DNA of 7,356 nucleotides from Actinomycetota bacterium (GTDB lineage: Bacteria > Actinomycetota > Actinomycetes > Streptosporangiales > Streptosporangiaceae), in the NCBI GenBank assembly GCA_003140115.1, contig PLIQ01000142.1, forward strand, positions 1 through 7,356. Reading direction: 5' to 3'. A program made the translations under genes and the position numbers. Positions 1 through 5,559 of this stretch are shown one piece after another; the stretch's first letter is position 1; every line of letters starts with the position of its first letter. The notes beneath the pieces were generated by a model. That model searched no databases, had not been told where the DNA came from, and saw only the letters and a program-made list of their open reading frames with translations.

Positions 1-344
1 GCCCGGTGGCACCAGTAAACGGTCAGCGGGTTGAACACGTACCCGAACACCCGGGCCTGAGCGAGCATCAGCACCCGGCCACCGGCCAGGTCGACGTTTT
101 GCGACCGTAGGAAGCGGTCGAGGTTGGCCCTTATTGGCTGATTTGGGTCGCCCAGGTGGTCACGGCCGTGGAAACCCGCCAGCAGCCGCAGCCCCGGGCC
201 GAGCCGGGGCAGGTGGTCCAGGTCGACCAGCCACTGGTAGGTGCGGTAGGTGAACGCGTTGCTTAGCGGCGCCAGCCGGGTGTGGGTGATCCGGCATTCG
301 TACAGCGCGGCGCCCGGGGCCAGCGGGCGCGGGCCGGCCGTCAC
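1..344 (-). CDS. DUF1365 family protein (3' part cut by window edge)
   Basis: This is the first 114 codons of a DUF1365 (PF07103) protein; the C-terminal half lies beyond the window. The conserved family pattern is visible: YECRITHTRLAPLSNAFTYR near residues 15-34, WLVDLDHLP at 38-46, RDHLGDP at 61-67, and the signature GYVFNPLTVYWCH at 101-113. The start is a GTG whose GTGA overlaps the stop of the FAD oxidoreductase gene by four bases, so the two are probably translationally coupled. The biochemical role of DUF1365 is not well established. It recurs beside COG2907 oxidoreductases and cyclopropane-synthase-like methyltransferases in lipid-modification clusters, so a role in altering membrane fatty acids is inferred from context only. 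The family assignment is secure and the function is open. Confidence 0.9.
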   Translation of the reverse strand, partial: MTAGPRPLAPGAALYECRITHTRLAPLSNAFTYRTYQWLVDLDHLPRLGPGLRLLAGFHGRDHLGDPNQPIRANLDRFLRSQNVDLAGGRVLMLAQARVFGYVFNPLTVYWCHR

Positions 345-1612
345 CAGGTCCCTCCGAGCGCGCGGGCCGCCCGAGCCCCGGACCGGCAGCCGTCCTCGTG
401 AAAGCCCCAGCCGTGGTACGCGCCGGCGAACGCCGTGACCGGCGTGTTCAGCTCGGGCAGGCGGCCCTGCGCGAGGACCGACTCCGGCGTGTAGGCGGGA
501 TGCGCGTAGTCCATCTGGCTGATGACCTGGTCCGGATCGACAGCGCCACGGCCGTTCAGGGTCACGATGTAGTTTTTGCTGGCGGGCAGGCCCTGCAGCC
601 GGTTCATGTGGTAGCTGATCCGCACCGCCTCGCCCGGGTTGGCCCGGCAGTCGCCGAGCTCGTAGTTCCAGGAGGCCCGGACCGCGGGGGAATCCGGAAG
701 CAGCCGGGTGTCGGTGTGGAGCAGGGCCGGGTTCGGGGTGTAGCGGAAGGCACCCAGCACCTCCCGCTCGGCCGGGGTGGCCGGGGCGAGCAGGGCGAGG
801 GCCTGGTCCGGGTGGGTGGCGATGACCACCGCGTCGAACTGGTGGGCCTGGCCCGAGGCGTCCCGCACCTCGGCGCCGTCGGGGTAGCGGCGCACGGCGC
901 GGACCGGAGTGCCGAGCCGGACGCAGGCCAGCCGTTGCGCGACCCGGTCGACGTAGTGCCGGGAACCGCCGGCCACGGTGCGCCACGGGGGTGAGCCGGA
1001 CACCGACAGCATCCCGTGGTTGGCCAGGAAGGCGAACAGGTACCGGGCCGGGTACTCCTGCGCGGCGCCGGCCGGGCAGGACCACACCGCCGCGACCAGC
1101 GGCAGCGCGAAGTGGGCCTGGAAGTAGCCGGAATAGCCGCCGTGATCCAGAAACTCCCTGAAGGTGAGGTCGCCGGGCGCCGCGCGGTCGTCGTCTGCGG
1201 CCGTGTCGCCTGCCAGCAGCGCGCGGGCGGCGTGGTGGAAGCGGGGGACGTCGGCCAGCAGCCGCAGGAACCGGCCGCCGCCTCGGCGCAGGCCCGCGGC
1301 CAGTCCGCCCAGGCCCCGCTGGCCGGCGTAGTGCAGGCCGCAGCCCGCGCAGCGGACCGACATGCTCATCTCGGCGGCCCGGGTGCTCACTCCCAGCTCG
1401 GCGAACAGCCTGGTGAGCAGCGGGTAGGTACGCTCGTTGTAGACGATAAAGCCGGTGTCGACGGGGACCGGCCCGACCATATGGGTGTCGGCGTGGCCGC
1501 CCAGGCGGGGGTCGGCCTCGAACAGCGTGACCTGATCGGTGCGGGACAGGACGTAGCCCGCGGTCAGCCCGCTGATCCCGCCGCCGATGACGGCGATCCT
1601 GCGTCCGGTCAC
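341..1612 (-). CDS. FAD-dependent oxidoreductase, COG2907 / amine-oxidase-like
   Basis: A 423-residue flavoprotein of the amine oxidase/phytoene-desaturase-like fold. The N-terminus has the dinucleotide-binding motif VIGGGISG (residues 8-15), the ribose-binding acidic residue in FEAD (E32) and the RLGGHADT segment (36-43). DTGFIVYNERTYP (52-64) is characteristic of COG2907 proteins. The C-terminal FAD contact region FAGAYHGWGFHEDGCRSG spans 395-412. A CxxC pair (C88, C91) is present. There is no signal peptide or clear membrane span, so it is probably cytoplasmic or membrane-peripheral. The GTG start is preceded by a GGAAGGAAA ribosome-binding site and lies 34 bases after the upstream SDR gene; its stop overlaps the DUF1365 start. 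Family members sit in clusters with DUF1365 and CFA-synthase-like enzymes, and an unsaturated acyl chain is a plausible substrate by inference. The exact reaction cannot be read from the sequence. Confidence 0.88.
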   Translation of the reverse strand: MTGRRIAVIGGGISGLTAGYVLSRTDQVTLFEADPRLGGHADTHMVGPVPVDTGFIVYNERTYPLLTRLFAELGVSTRAAEMSMSVRCAGCGLHYAGQRGLGGLAAGLRRGGGRFLRLLADVPRFHHAARALLAGDTAADDDRAAPGDLTFREFLDHGGYSGYFQAHFALPLVAAVWSCPAGAAQEYPARYLFAFLANHGMLSVSGSPPWRTVAGGSRHYVDRVAQRLACVRLGTPVRAVRRYPDGAEVRDASGQAHQFDAVVIATHPDQALALLAPATPAEREVLGAFRYTPNPALLHTDTRLLPDSPAVRASWNYELGDCRANPGEAVRISYHMNRLQGLPASKNYIVTLNGRGAVDPDQVISQMDYAHPAYTPESVLAQGRLPELNTPVTAFAGAYHGWGFHEDGCRSGARAARALGGTW

Positions 1613-1646
1613 GTCACTGTTTCCTTCCGGTGTCCGGCAGATGCTC

Positions 1647-3038
1647 TTATTCGGGGCCGGCCGGGATCCGGATTGCCGGCCGCACCGCTGGCTCGCGTCC
1701 GAGCACGTGACCCAGGGCCGCCCCGAGCTCGGGGTAGCGGAAGTGGTGACCGGCGTCGATCAGCCGCTGCGGGCGGACGTACTGGCTGGCCTCGGCGAGC
1801 TCGCGGGCGCCTTCGCCGCCCAGCAGCAGCCGGGGACCGAGCGCGGGCACCGGGACCAGCGCGGGCCGGTGCAGCAGGCCGGCCAGCACAGCGGTGTAGT
1901 CGGCGTTGCGCACCGGGGCCGGGGCGACCGCGTTGACCGGTCCGGACAGGGCCGGGTCGAGCACCGCCCGCAGGTAGATGTCCAGCAGGTCGTCCAGGCC
2001 GATCCAGGCCAGCCACTGCTTGCCGCTGCCCAGCCGGCCGCCCAGGCCGGCCGCGAAGAGCGGGTACAGCAGGCGCAGCACGCCGCCGCGCGGGGTCTGC
2101 ACCAGGCCGGTGCGGACCTGCACGGTCCGCAGGCCGGCCCGGGCGGCCGGGGCGGTGGCGTCTTCCCAGTCGGCGACCACGTCGGCCAGGAACCCGTCGC
2201 CGCGGGCGCTGGTCTCGGTCAGCACCTCGTCGCCGCGATCGGGTCCGTAGATCCCGATCGCCGACGCCGTGACGAACGCCCGCAGGCCCGGTGCGCCGGT
2301 CTCGCGGCCAGCCGCGGCGAGCTCGGCCAGGCGGCGGGTCGGGATGATCCGGCTGTCGCGGATCTCCTGCTTGCGGCCGGCAGTGAACCGCCCGCCGATC
2401 GACGCCCCGGCCAGGTGGATCAGCGCATCCACGCCGCTCAGCAGTTCGGGCCCGGGATCATCGGGGCGCCAGTAGCGCTCCCCCGCGTGCCGCGGCAGCC
2501 GGCGGACCAGCCGGATGACCCGGTGGCCTCCGGTGCTCAGCAGCGCGGTCAGCGCGGTGCCGATCAGCCCGCCGGACCCGGTGACCGCGATCGTCAGCGG
2601 CTCCGGGGCGAGCTCCCGGGCGCGTGCCTGGGCGGCCAGGTCATCGGCCAGCTGCCGGTGCCGGTAGACGAACATGGGCCGCAGCATCCGGGCCGGCAGC
2701 GGCGTCTCGATCACGTCGGTGACGCGGGTGGCCCGCTGGCCCGCCGACGCGAACTGGTGGGTATGCCGCCACGACAGCACCGCCGACAACGGGAAGGAGG
2801 CCAGGACGTCGGCGAACTCGTGCGGCGGGTCGTACTCGCCGGGCTGGTGGGCGGCCACCCAGCGCAACCCGCCGGGCAACCGCAGCACGGTCTGCCCGTC
2901 CCGGACCGAGCCGGCCTCCCGTTCCACCTGGACCGGCTGCCAGGGCGGCATCAGCCGGGTGATGGCCCCCGGCCTGGCGTGCCAGGCGAACACCTCGCCC
3001 AGCGGTGCGTCGACCACGCTGGAGTAATTCAGTCCCAT
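1647..3038 (-). CDS. SRPBCC domain - TIGR01777 SDR epimerase-like fusion protein
   Basis: A 463-residue two-domain protein and the first gene of the minus-strand operon. Residues 1 to about 140 form an SRPBCC/polyketide-cyclase-like hydrophobic-pocket domain (starts LNYSSVVDAPLGEVFAWHARPGA). From about 148 an extended SDR domain begins with the Rossmann motif TGSGGLIG (153-160) and continues with LIHLAGASIGGRFT (206-219), the TIGR01777-typical SAIGIYG (259-265), and QWLAWIGLDDLLDIY (341-355). The C-terminus (about 415-447, EASQYVRPQRLIDAGHHFRYPEL) matches the DUF1731 tail of this family. The SRPBCC-plus-SDR fusion is a known architecture in actinobacteria. The ATG start has GGGGAGGG eight bases upstream. 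It probably binds and reduces or epimerises a hydrophobic substrate with NAD(P). The substrate is unknown; its place in the operon suggests a lipid or isoprenoid. Confidence 0.92.
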   Translation of the reverse strand: MGLNYSSVVDAPLGEVFAWHARPGAITRLMPPWQPVQVEREAGSVRDGQTVLRLPGGLRWVAAHQPGEYDPPHEFADVLASFPLSAVLSWRHTHQFASAGQRATRVTDVIETPLPARMLRPMFVYRHRQLADDLAAQARARELAPEPLTIAVTGSGGLIGTALTALLSTGGHRVIRLVRRLPRHAGERYWRPDDPGPELLSGVDALIHLAGASIGGRFTAGRKQEIRDSRIIPTRRLAELAAAGRETGAPGLRAFVTASAIGIYGPDRGDEVLTETSARGDGFLADVVADWEDATAPAARAGLRTVQVRTGLVQTPRGGVLRLLYPLFAAGLGGRLGSGKQWLAWIGLDDLLDIYLRAVLDPALSGPVNAVAPAPVRNADYTAVLAGLLHRPALVPVPALGPRLLLGGEGARELAEASQYVRPQRLIDAGHHFRYPELGAALGHVLGREPAVRPAIRIPAGPE

Positions 3039-3071
3039 GATTGCGGCCCTCCCCGGTGCAACATCGCACGC

Positions 3072-3099
3072 TTGCCTTAAAACAATACTAAACTACACT
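3072..3099 (+). promoter_or_regulatory. Candidate promoter of the B12-binding regulator gene
   Basis: A -35-like TTGCCT (3072-3077) is separated by 16 bases from a -10-like TACACT (3094-3099). Each matches four of six positions of the housekeeping consensus. The start site would fall near 3106, leaving a leader of about 30 bases with a G-rich ribosome-binding site before the ATG at 3137. This was found by eye and has no experimental support. Confidence 0.4.
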
Positions 3100-3103
3100 A
3101 AAA
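3085..3103. repeat. Tandem ten-base direct repeat, unit ANACTAAA (candidate operator)
   Basis: ATACTAAAC at 3085-3093 and ACACTAAAA at 3095-3103 are imperfect direct copies exactly ten bases apart, so they lie on the same helical face. A weaker TTAAA copy lies at 3077-3081, and another TTAAA at 3112-3116. The two good copies cover the -10 boxes of both candidate divergent promoters. CarH of Thermus binds tandem direct repeats of about 11 bases as a tetramer, so this is a reasonable operator candidate for the adjacent regulator. Confidence 0.45.
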
Positions 3104-3122
3104 ATCCGAGCTTAAACGTCTA
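3095..3122 (-). promoter_or_regulatory. Candidate promoter of the leftward SDR/FAD/DUF1365 operon
   Basis: On the minus strand, a -35-like TAGACG (plus-strand 3117-3122) is followed after 16 bases by TAGTGT (plus-strand 3095-3100), which fits the actinobacterial TANNNT -10 pattern. The -10 box lies on the same base pairs as the rightward promoter's -10 box. Other TANNNT boxes (TAGTTT, TAGTAT) lie just downstream, so the precise start is uncertain. An alternative sigma factor could also be used. Confidence 0.3.
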
Positions 3123-3136
3123 TACGGGGGTCAGGT

Positions 3137-4270
3137 ATGCAGGTGCGTGAGGCCGCGGACACTCTCGGTGTGCACTACCAGACCGCCTACGCCTGGGTGC
3201 GGCAGGGCACGCTCCCCGCCCGGAAGACTGGCCGCGGTTACGACGTCAGCGACGATGACATCAGCGCGCTGGCCGAGCGCCGGGCCTCGGGCGCCCCGCC
3301 GCGGCCCGAGGTGCGGGTCCGCGACTGGTCGGTGCAGGCCGGCCGGCTGTACGACGCGATCGTGTCCGGCGACGAGACGCTGGCCCGGCATGATTTCGAC
3401 CGGCTGGCGCTCGGCGTGCCGCTGGTCGACCTGTGCGAGCGGGTCATCGCCCCCGCGCTGCGCCGGGTGGGCCAGGAATGGACCGTGGGCCGGCTCAGCA
3501 TCGCGACCGAGCACCGGGCCAGCGCCATCTGCGAGCGGCTCATCGCGGCCCGCGTGCACCAGCCGCCGGGCCGCCCGCGCGGGATCGCGGTGACCGCAAC
3601 GCCGCCCGGCGAACGGCACGCGCTGCCCGCGCTGATGGCGGCGGCCTGCCTGCGGGAGGATCGCTGGCTGGTGCACCACCTGGCCGCGGACCTGCCGGTC
3701 GCTGAGGTAGTCGGCCTGGCCCTGGAGGTCGGCGCGGACCTGGTGGTGCTGTCGTCGGCGACGGACCAGACGGCCCGGGCGGCCCGCCGGGCGGCTCGGG
3801 AGATCGGCTTGTCCGCGCCGCGGCTGCGCGTGCTGGCCGGCCGGCCCGGCGACAGCCTGAGCCGGCTGCGGGAGCTGGCCAGGGGCTTAGGACGGCCGGG
3901 TCAGCGGAGCGCGAACCGGTCGGCGAAGGCCGCGAGCTGGTCGCGCTGTTCGGACAGGTGGACCGAGGCGGGCGCGACCACCAGGCGGTCGGCCCCGCGG
4001 CCGGCGTGCTGGGCCACGTCCTCGGCGGTCATCTCGATCGACCCCCAGCGAGTGACCTGCAGCGCGTCGGGGTCGCGGCCCGCGTCCCGGGCGGCGGCCC
4101 GCATGAGCTTGAGCTGGCTGACCCGCTCGGCTTCGGTGAGCCGGCCACCGGGAAAGTACCCGTCACCGCGCCGCCCGGCCCGCCGGGCCGCGGCGGGGCT
4201 GGATCCGCCGACGTGCACCGGGAGCGGCTGGAGGGGCTTGGGGAAGCTGCACGCGGCGGCGAAGGAGTAG
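3137..4270 (+). CDS. CarH/LitR-type cobalamin-binding transcriptional regulator (as-sequenced frame has an aberrant tail)
   Basis: A one-component regulator. Residues 1 to about 48 form a short helix-turn-helix of the excisionase/MerR type (VREAADTLGVHYQTAYAWVRQGTLPARKTG), shorter than a classical MerR domain. Residues 60-145 match the four-helix bundle over cobalamin, with the CarH Wx9EH motif (W115, E125, H126). Residues 148-250 match the Rossmann-like B12 domain: E159xH161xxP164, then 41 residues to S206xA208, then 26 to G235R236. Spacings equal Thermus CarH (W131, E141, H142, H177), offset by 16. The residue after W115 is Thr, where Thermus CarH has His132. Homology ends near residue 250 (about 3886). 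The remaining 127 or so residues are Arg/Ser/Ala-rich, antisense to the oxidoreductase gene, and probably not genuine. A TAG at 3888 lies one frame away. It likely represses the divergent operon in the dark with adenosylcobalamin bound. Confidence 0.85.
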   Translation: MQVREAADTLGVHYQTAYAWVRQGTLPARKTGRGYDVSDDDISALAERRASGAPPRPEVRVRDWSVQAGRLYDAIVSGDETLARHDFDRLALGVPLVDLCERVIAPALRRVGQEWTVGRLSIATEHRASAICERLIAARVHQPPGRPRGIAVTATPPGERHALPALMAAACLREDRWLVHHLAADLPVAEVVGLALEVGADLVVLSSATDQTARAARRAAREIGLSAPRLRVLAGRPGDSLSRLRELARGLGRPGQRSANRSAKAASWSRCSDRWTEAGATTRRSAPRPACWATSSAVISIDPQRVTCSASGSRPASRAAARMSLSWLTRSASVSRPPGKYPSPRRPARRAAAGLDPPTCTGSGWRGLGKLHAAAKE

Positions 4271-4749
4271 AACTCGCCGTCGAAGCTGACGCCGTTCTCG
4301 TCACCCGCCCACAGCAGGCGCAGTGCGTCGATGGCCTCGTCGGCGCGGCGGCCGCGGGTCGCGTAGTCGACGCCGACCGCCGCCGCCTCGCCCGGCAGGC
4401 TGCCCACCCCGATGGTCAGCAGCCGCATCCGGCCCTTGGACAGCACGTCGATGGTGGCCAGCCGCTTGGCCAGCACCACCGGCTCGTGATAGGGCAGCAG
4501 CAGGACCCCGGTGCCGAGCAGGATCCGCTCGGTCGCGGCGGCCACGAAGCTCAGGCACTCGAGCGGGTCGGCGATCGGCAGGTCGGCCGGGAAGGTCATC
4601 GCGCCGACGCTCGCGCCGGGGTACAGGGCGACGTGCTCAGGCAGGTAGAAGGACTCGAAGCCGCAGGCCTCGGCGTGCCGGGCGAGCGCGATCAGCGCGC
4701 CCGGGTCGACGCCGTAGCTGCCGGTGTTGTAGTGGACGCCGAACTTCAC
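3901..4749 (-). CDS. LLM-class flavin-dependent oxidoreductase, probably F420-type (TIGR03619-like)
   Basis: A 282-residue luciferase-like monooxygenase-fold protein. Family features are FGVHYNTGSYGVDPGALIALARHAEACGFESFYLPEH (3-39), TERILLGTGVLLLPYHEPVVLAKRLATIDVLSKGRM (73-108, typical of Rv2161c-like F420 enzymes), LLTIGVGSLPGE (110-121), and LPVHVGGSSPAAARRAGRRGDGYFPGG (176-202). The GTG start has GGGAGG seven bases upstream and overlaps the cbiZ stop by four bases, so the pair forms one translationally coupled unit. The longer open frame extending upstream to 6459 is rejected because it runs antisense to gpgS and out of frame through cbiZ. Members use reduced F420 or flavin on diverse substrates, and the substrate here is unknown. 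The strict coupling to CbiZ hints at a link with corrinoid metabolism, but that is inference. The gene converges on the regulator gene with essentially no gap. Confidence 0.88.
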   Translation of the reverse strand: MKFGVHYNTGSYGVDPGALIALARHAEACGFESFYLPEHVALYPGASVGAMTFPADLPIADPLECLSFVAAATERILLGTGVLLLPYHEPVVLAKRLATIDVLSKGRMRLLTIGVGSLPGEAAAVGVDYATRGRRADEAIDALRLLWAGDENGVSFDGEFYSFAAACSFPKPLQPLPVHVGGSSPAAARRAGRRGDGYFPGGRLTEAERVSQLKLMRAAARDAGRDPDALQVTRWGSIEMTAEDVAQHAGRGADRLVVAPASVHLSEQRDQLAAFADRFALR

Positions 4750-5405
4750 TGGGTCCTCCCGTTGAGCGTGGCGGCGTAGCCGGCCGCCCCGGTGTGGACG
4801 GCGGCGTGCACGGCCCGCGCGATCCGGGCCCCCCACACAGAGCGCGGGCCGGTGAATTCTTCTTCCCGGTCCGCGGCGCGAATGGGCGCGGCGACGCACA
4901 CGGCGTCGGTGGCGGTCCCGGTGCCGGCGAATCCGGCGTCCAGGACGGCCTGTACTTTGGCCTCGGTGGCGGTGGCGACCGCGTTGACGAAGGCCGCGTC
5001 GGTGAGCGGCACCGGCAGGGCGACGATGATGTTGATCGTGCCCGCCAGTTCGGGGTCCGTGCGGCCCGGCGGGGCCGCGGCCCAGGTCGGGACGCTCAGC
5101 CCGACGGTGACGGCGGCGTGCGCCCCCTCGTCCTGACGCTGGACCAGGCCGGTGACCTGCGCCGCGGTCAGCAGGCCGATCCCGGGCCCGGTCAGGCCCA
5201 GGTCGCGGGCCAGCTCGCGCAGGTGCTCGGCCGGGTCGGTGCGGGCGTAGCCGGCCGGGACCTGGGCGTTGAGCACCCACTCGCGCGGGCCGAGGCCGCC
5301 GCCCAGCACGCCGGTGGAGATCATCCGGTAGCCAGGTCCCGGGCGCCACAGCGCCATCGGCAGCCGCACGCCATCCTCGGTGCGCCAATGCTGGTGCAGC
5401 CGCAT
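4746..5405 (-). CDS. cbiZ: Adenosylcobinamide amidohydrolase CbiZ
   Basis: A 219-residue protein of the CbiZ family (PF01955). CbiZ cleaves the aminopropanol amide of adenosylcobinamide to give adenosylcobyric acid, which re-enters late cobalamin synthesis; this is the salvage route of archaea and some bacteria. Conserved blocks are MISTGVLGGGLGPREWVLNAQVP (28-50), IGLLTAAQV (76-84), DEGAHAAVTVGLSVP (92-106), GTINIIVALPVPLTDAAFVNAVATATEAK (122-150), GTGTATDAVCVAAP (161-174) and the C-terminal FTGPRSVWGARIARAVHAAV (184-203). The ATG at 5405 is preferred because a purine-rich AGAAAGAAA lies just upstream and family homology begins soon after. A GTG at 5435 would add ten unremarkable residues. 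No signal peptide is seen. No cobalamin riboswitch B12 box (GCCACTG) is evident upstream. The gene overlaps the downstream oxidoreductase by four bases and lies beside a cobalamin-binding regulator. Confidence 0.9.
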   Translation of the reverse strand: MRLHQHWRTEDGVRLPMALWRPGPGYRMISTGVLGGGLGPREWVLNAQVPAGYARTDPAEHLRELARDLGLTGPGIGLLTAAQVTGLVQRQDEGAHAAVTVGLSVPTWAAAPPGRTDPELAGTINIIVALPVPLTDAAFVNAVATATEAKVQAVLDAGFAGTGTATDAVCVAAPIRAADREEEFTGPRSVWGARIARAVHAAVHTGAAGYAATLNGRTQ

Positions 5406-5510
5406 GCTGGTTTCTTTCTGGGGGGCGGATACCACGGACCGTTCGGCATAAAAATGCTAGCCGATTTACCGGGCGGAAACAGGGCTTTACGTGGCCACAA
5501 CAATGGCGGG

Positions 5511-5524
5511 CTATTCCGGAATAG
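5511..5524. repeat. Perfect 14-base palindrome upstream of gpgS
   Basis: CTATTCCGGAATAG is a perfect palindrome with no central spacer. It lies 36 bases before the preferred gpgS start, a typical position for a dimeric regulator site. Its GGAAT half is repeated at 5546-5550 inside the next inverted repeat. Binding by any protein is inference. Confidence 0.4.
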
Positions 5525-5541
5525 TTGAGTCCGGCACGGGG

Positions 5542-5556
5542 AAACGGAATCCGTTT
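5542..5556. repeat. Inverted repeat AAACGG-AAT-CCGTTT just before gpgS start
   Basis: Six-base arms AAACGG and CCGTTT flank the triplet AAT and end four bases before the ATG at 5560. The element overlaps the likely ribosome-binding zone (GGGGAAACGGA, 5538-5548), so occupancy or hairpin formation could limit translation. The three-base loop makes a stable RNA hairpin doubtful; a DNA-binding site is equally possible. Confidence 0.35.
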
Positions 5557-5559
5557 TAC

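Larger units (their letters stand above)
3039..3136. promoter_or_regulatory. AT-rich divergent promoter/operator region between SDR operon and B12-binding regulator
   Basis: This 98-base region is strikingly AT-rich (about 3076-3125) against its GC-rich surroundings. It must drive both the leftward lipid-type operon and the rightward regulator gene. It holds candidate promoters for both strands that overlap in their -10 boxes and a ten-base direct repeat; these are listed separately. Leader features at both ends are clear: GGGGAGGG for the leftward gene, and a GGGGG tract (3126-3130) before the rightward ATG. CarH/LitR regulators commonly sit divergently from, and repress, their targets, so an operator here is expected. 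The operator assignment is inference. Confidence 0.7.
5406..5559. promoter_or_regulatory. Divergent intergenic region between cbiZ and gpgS
   Basis: These 154 bases contain no credible gene and must carry promoters for both flanking transcripts. Less GC-rich patches lie at 5446-5467 and 5511-5560. On the minus strand a TAGCAT box (plus-strand 5454-5459) fits the TANNNT -10 pattern for cbiZ, with a leader of about 40 bases, but its -35 (CTGTTT, plus-strand 5477-5482) is poor. No convincing -35/-10 pair was found for gpgS. GCAT-AAAA-ATGC at 5446-5457 is a small inverted repeat. Two longer inverted repeats close to gpgS are listed separately. I looked for a B12 riboswitch here and saw none. Confidence 0.5.

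Noticed and set aside
398..1936. Plus-strand open frames (398-994, 1016-1936) opposite the FAD oxidoreductase
   Set aside because: Both are complements of a well-conserved flavoprotein gene, with biased composition and no recognisable domain.
1587..3080. A 497-residue plus-strand open frame opposite the SRPBCC-SDR gene
   Set aside because: Its Gln/Gly/Arg/Ala-rich composition matches no family I recognise, while the opposite strand encodes a clear two-domain protein. Long shadow frames are expected at this GC content.
3881..3905. A bidirectional terminator between the converging regulator and oxidoreductase genes
   Set aside because: There is no stem-loop with a T-tract. The gap is about ten bases at most, and nothing supports a terminator.
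4323..5528. A 401-residue plus-strand open frame opposite cbiZ
   Set aside because: It is Arg/Gly/Ala-rich with no recognisable motif and lies opposite strongly conserved CbiZ coding sequence.
5406..5559. A cobalamin riboswitch upstream of cbiZ
   Set aside because: The B12 box GCCACTG and the expected long structured leader are not visible on the minus strand, and only 154 bases separate the divergent genes.
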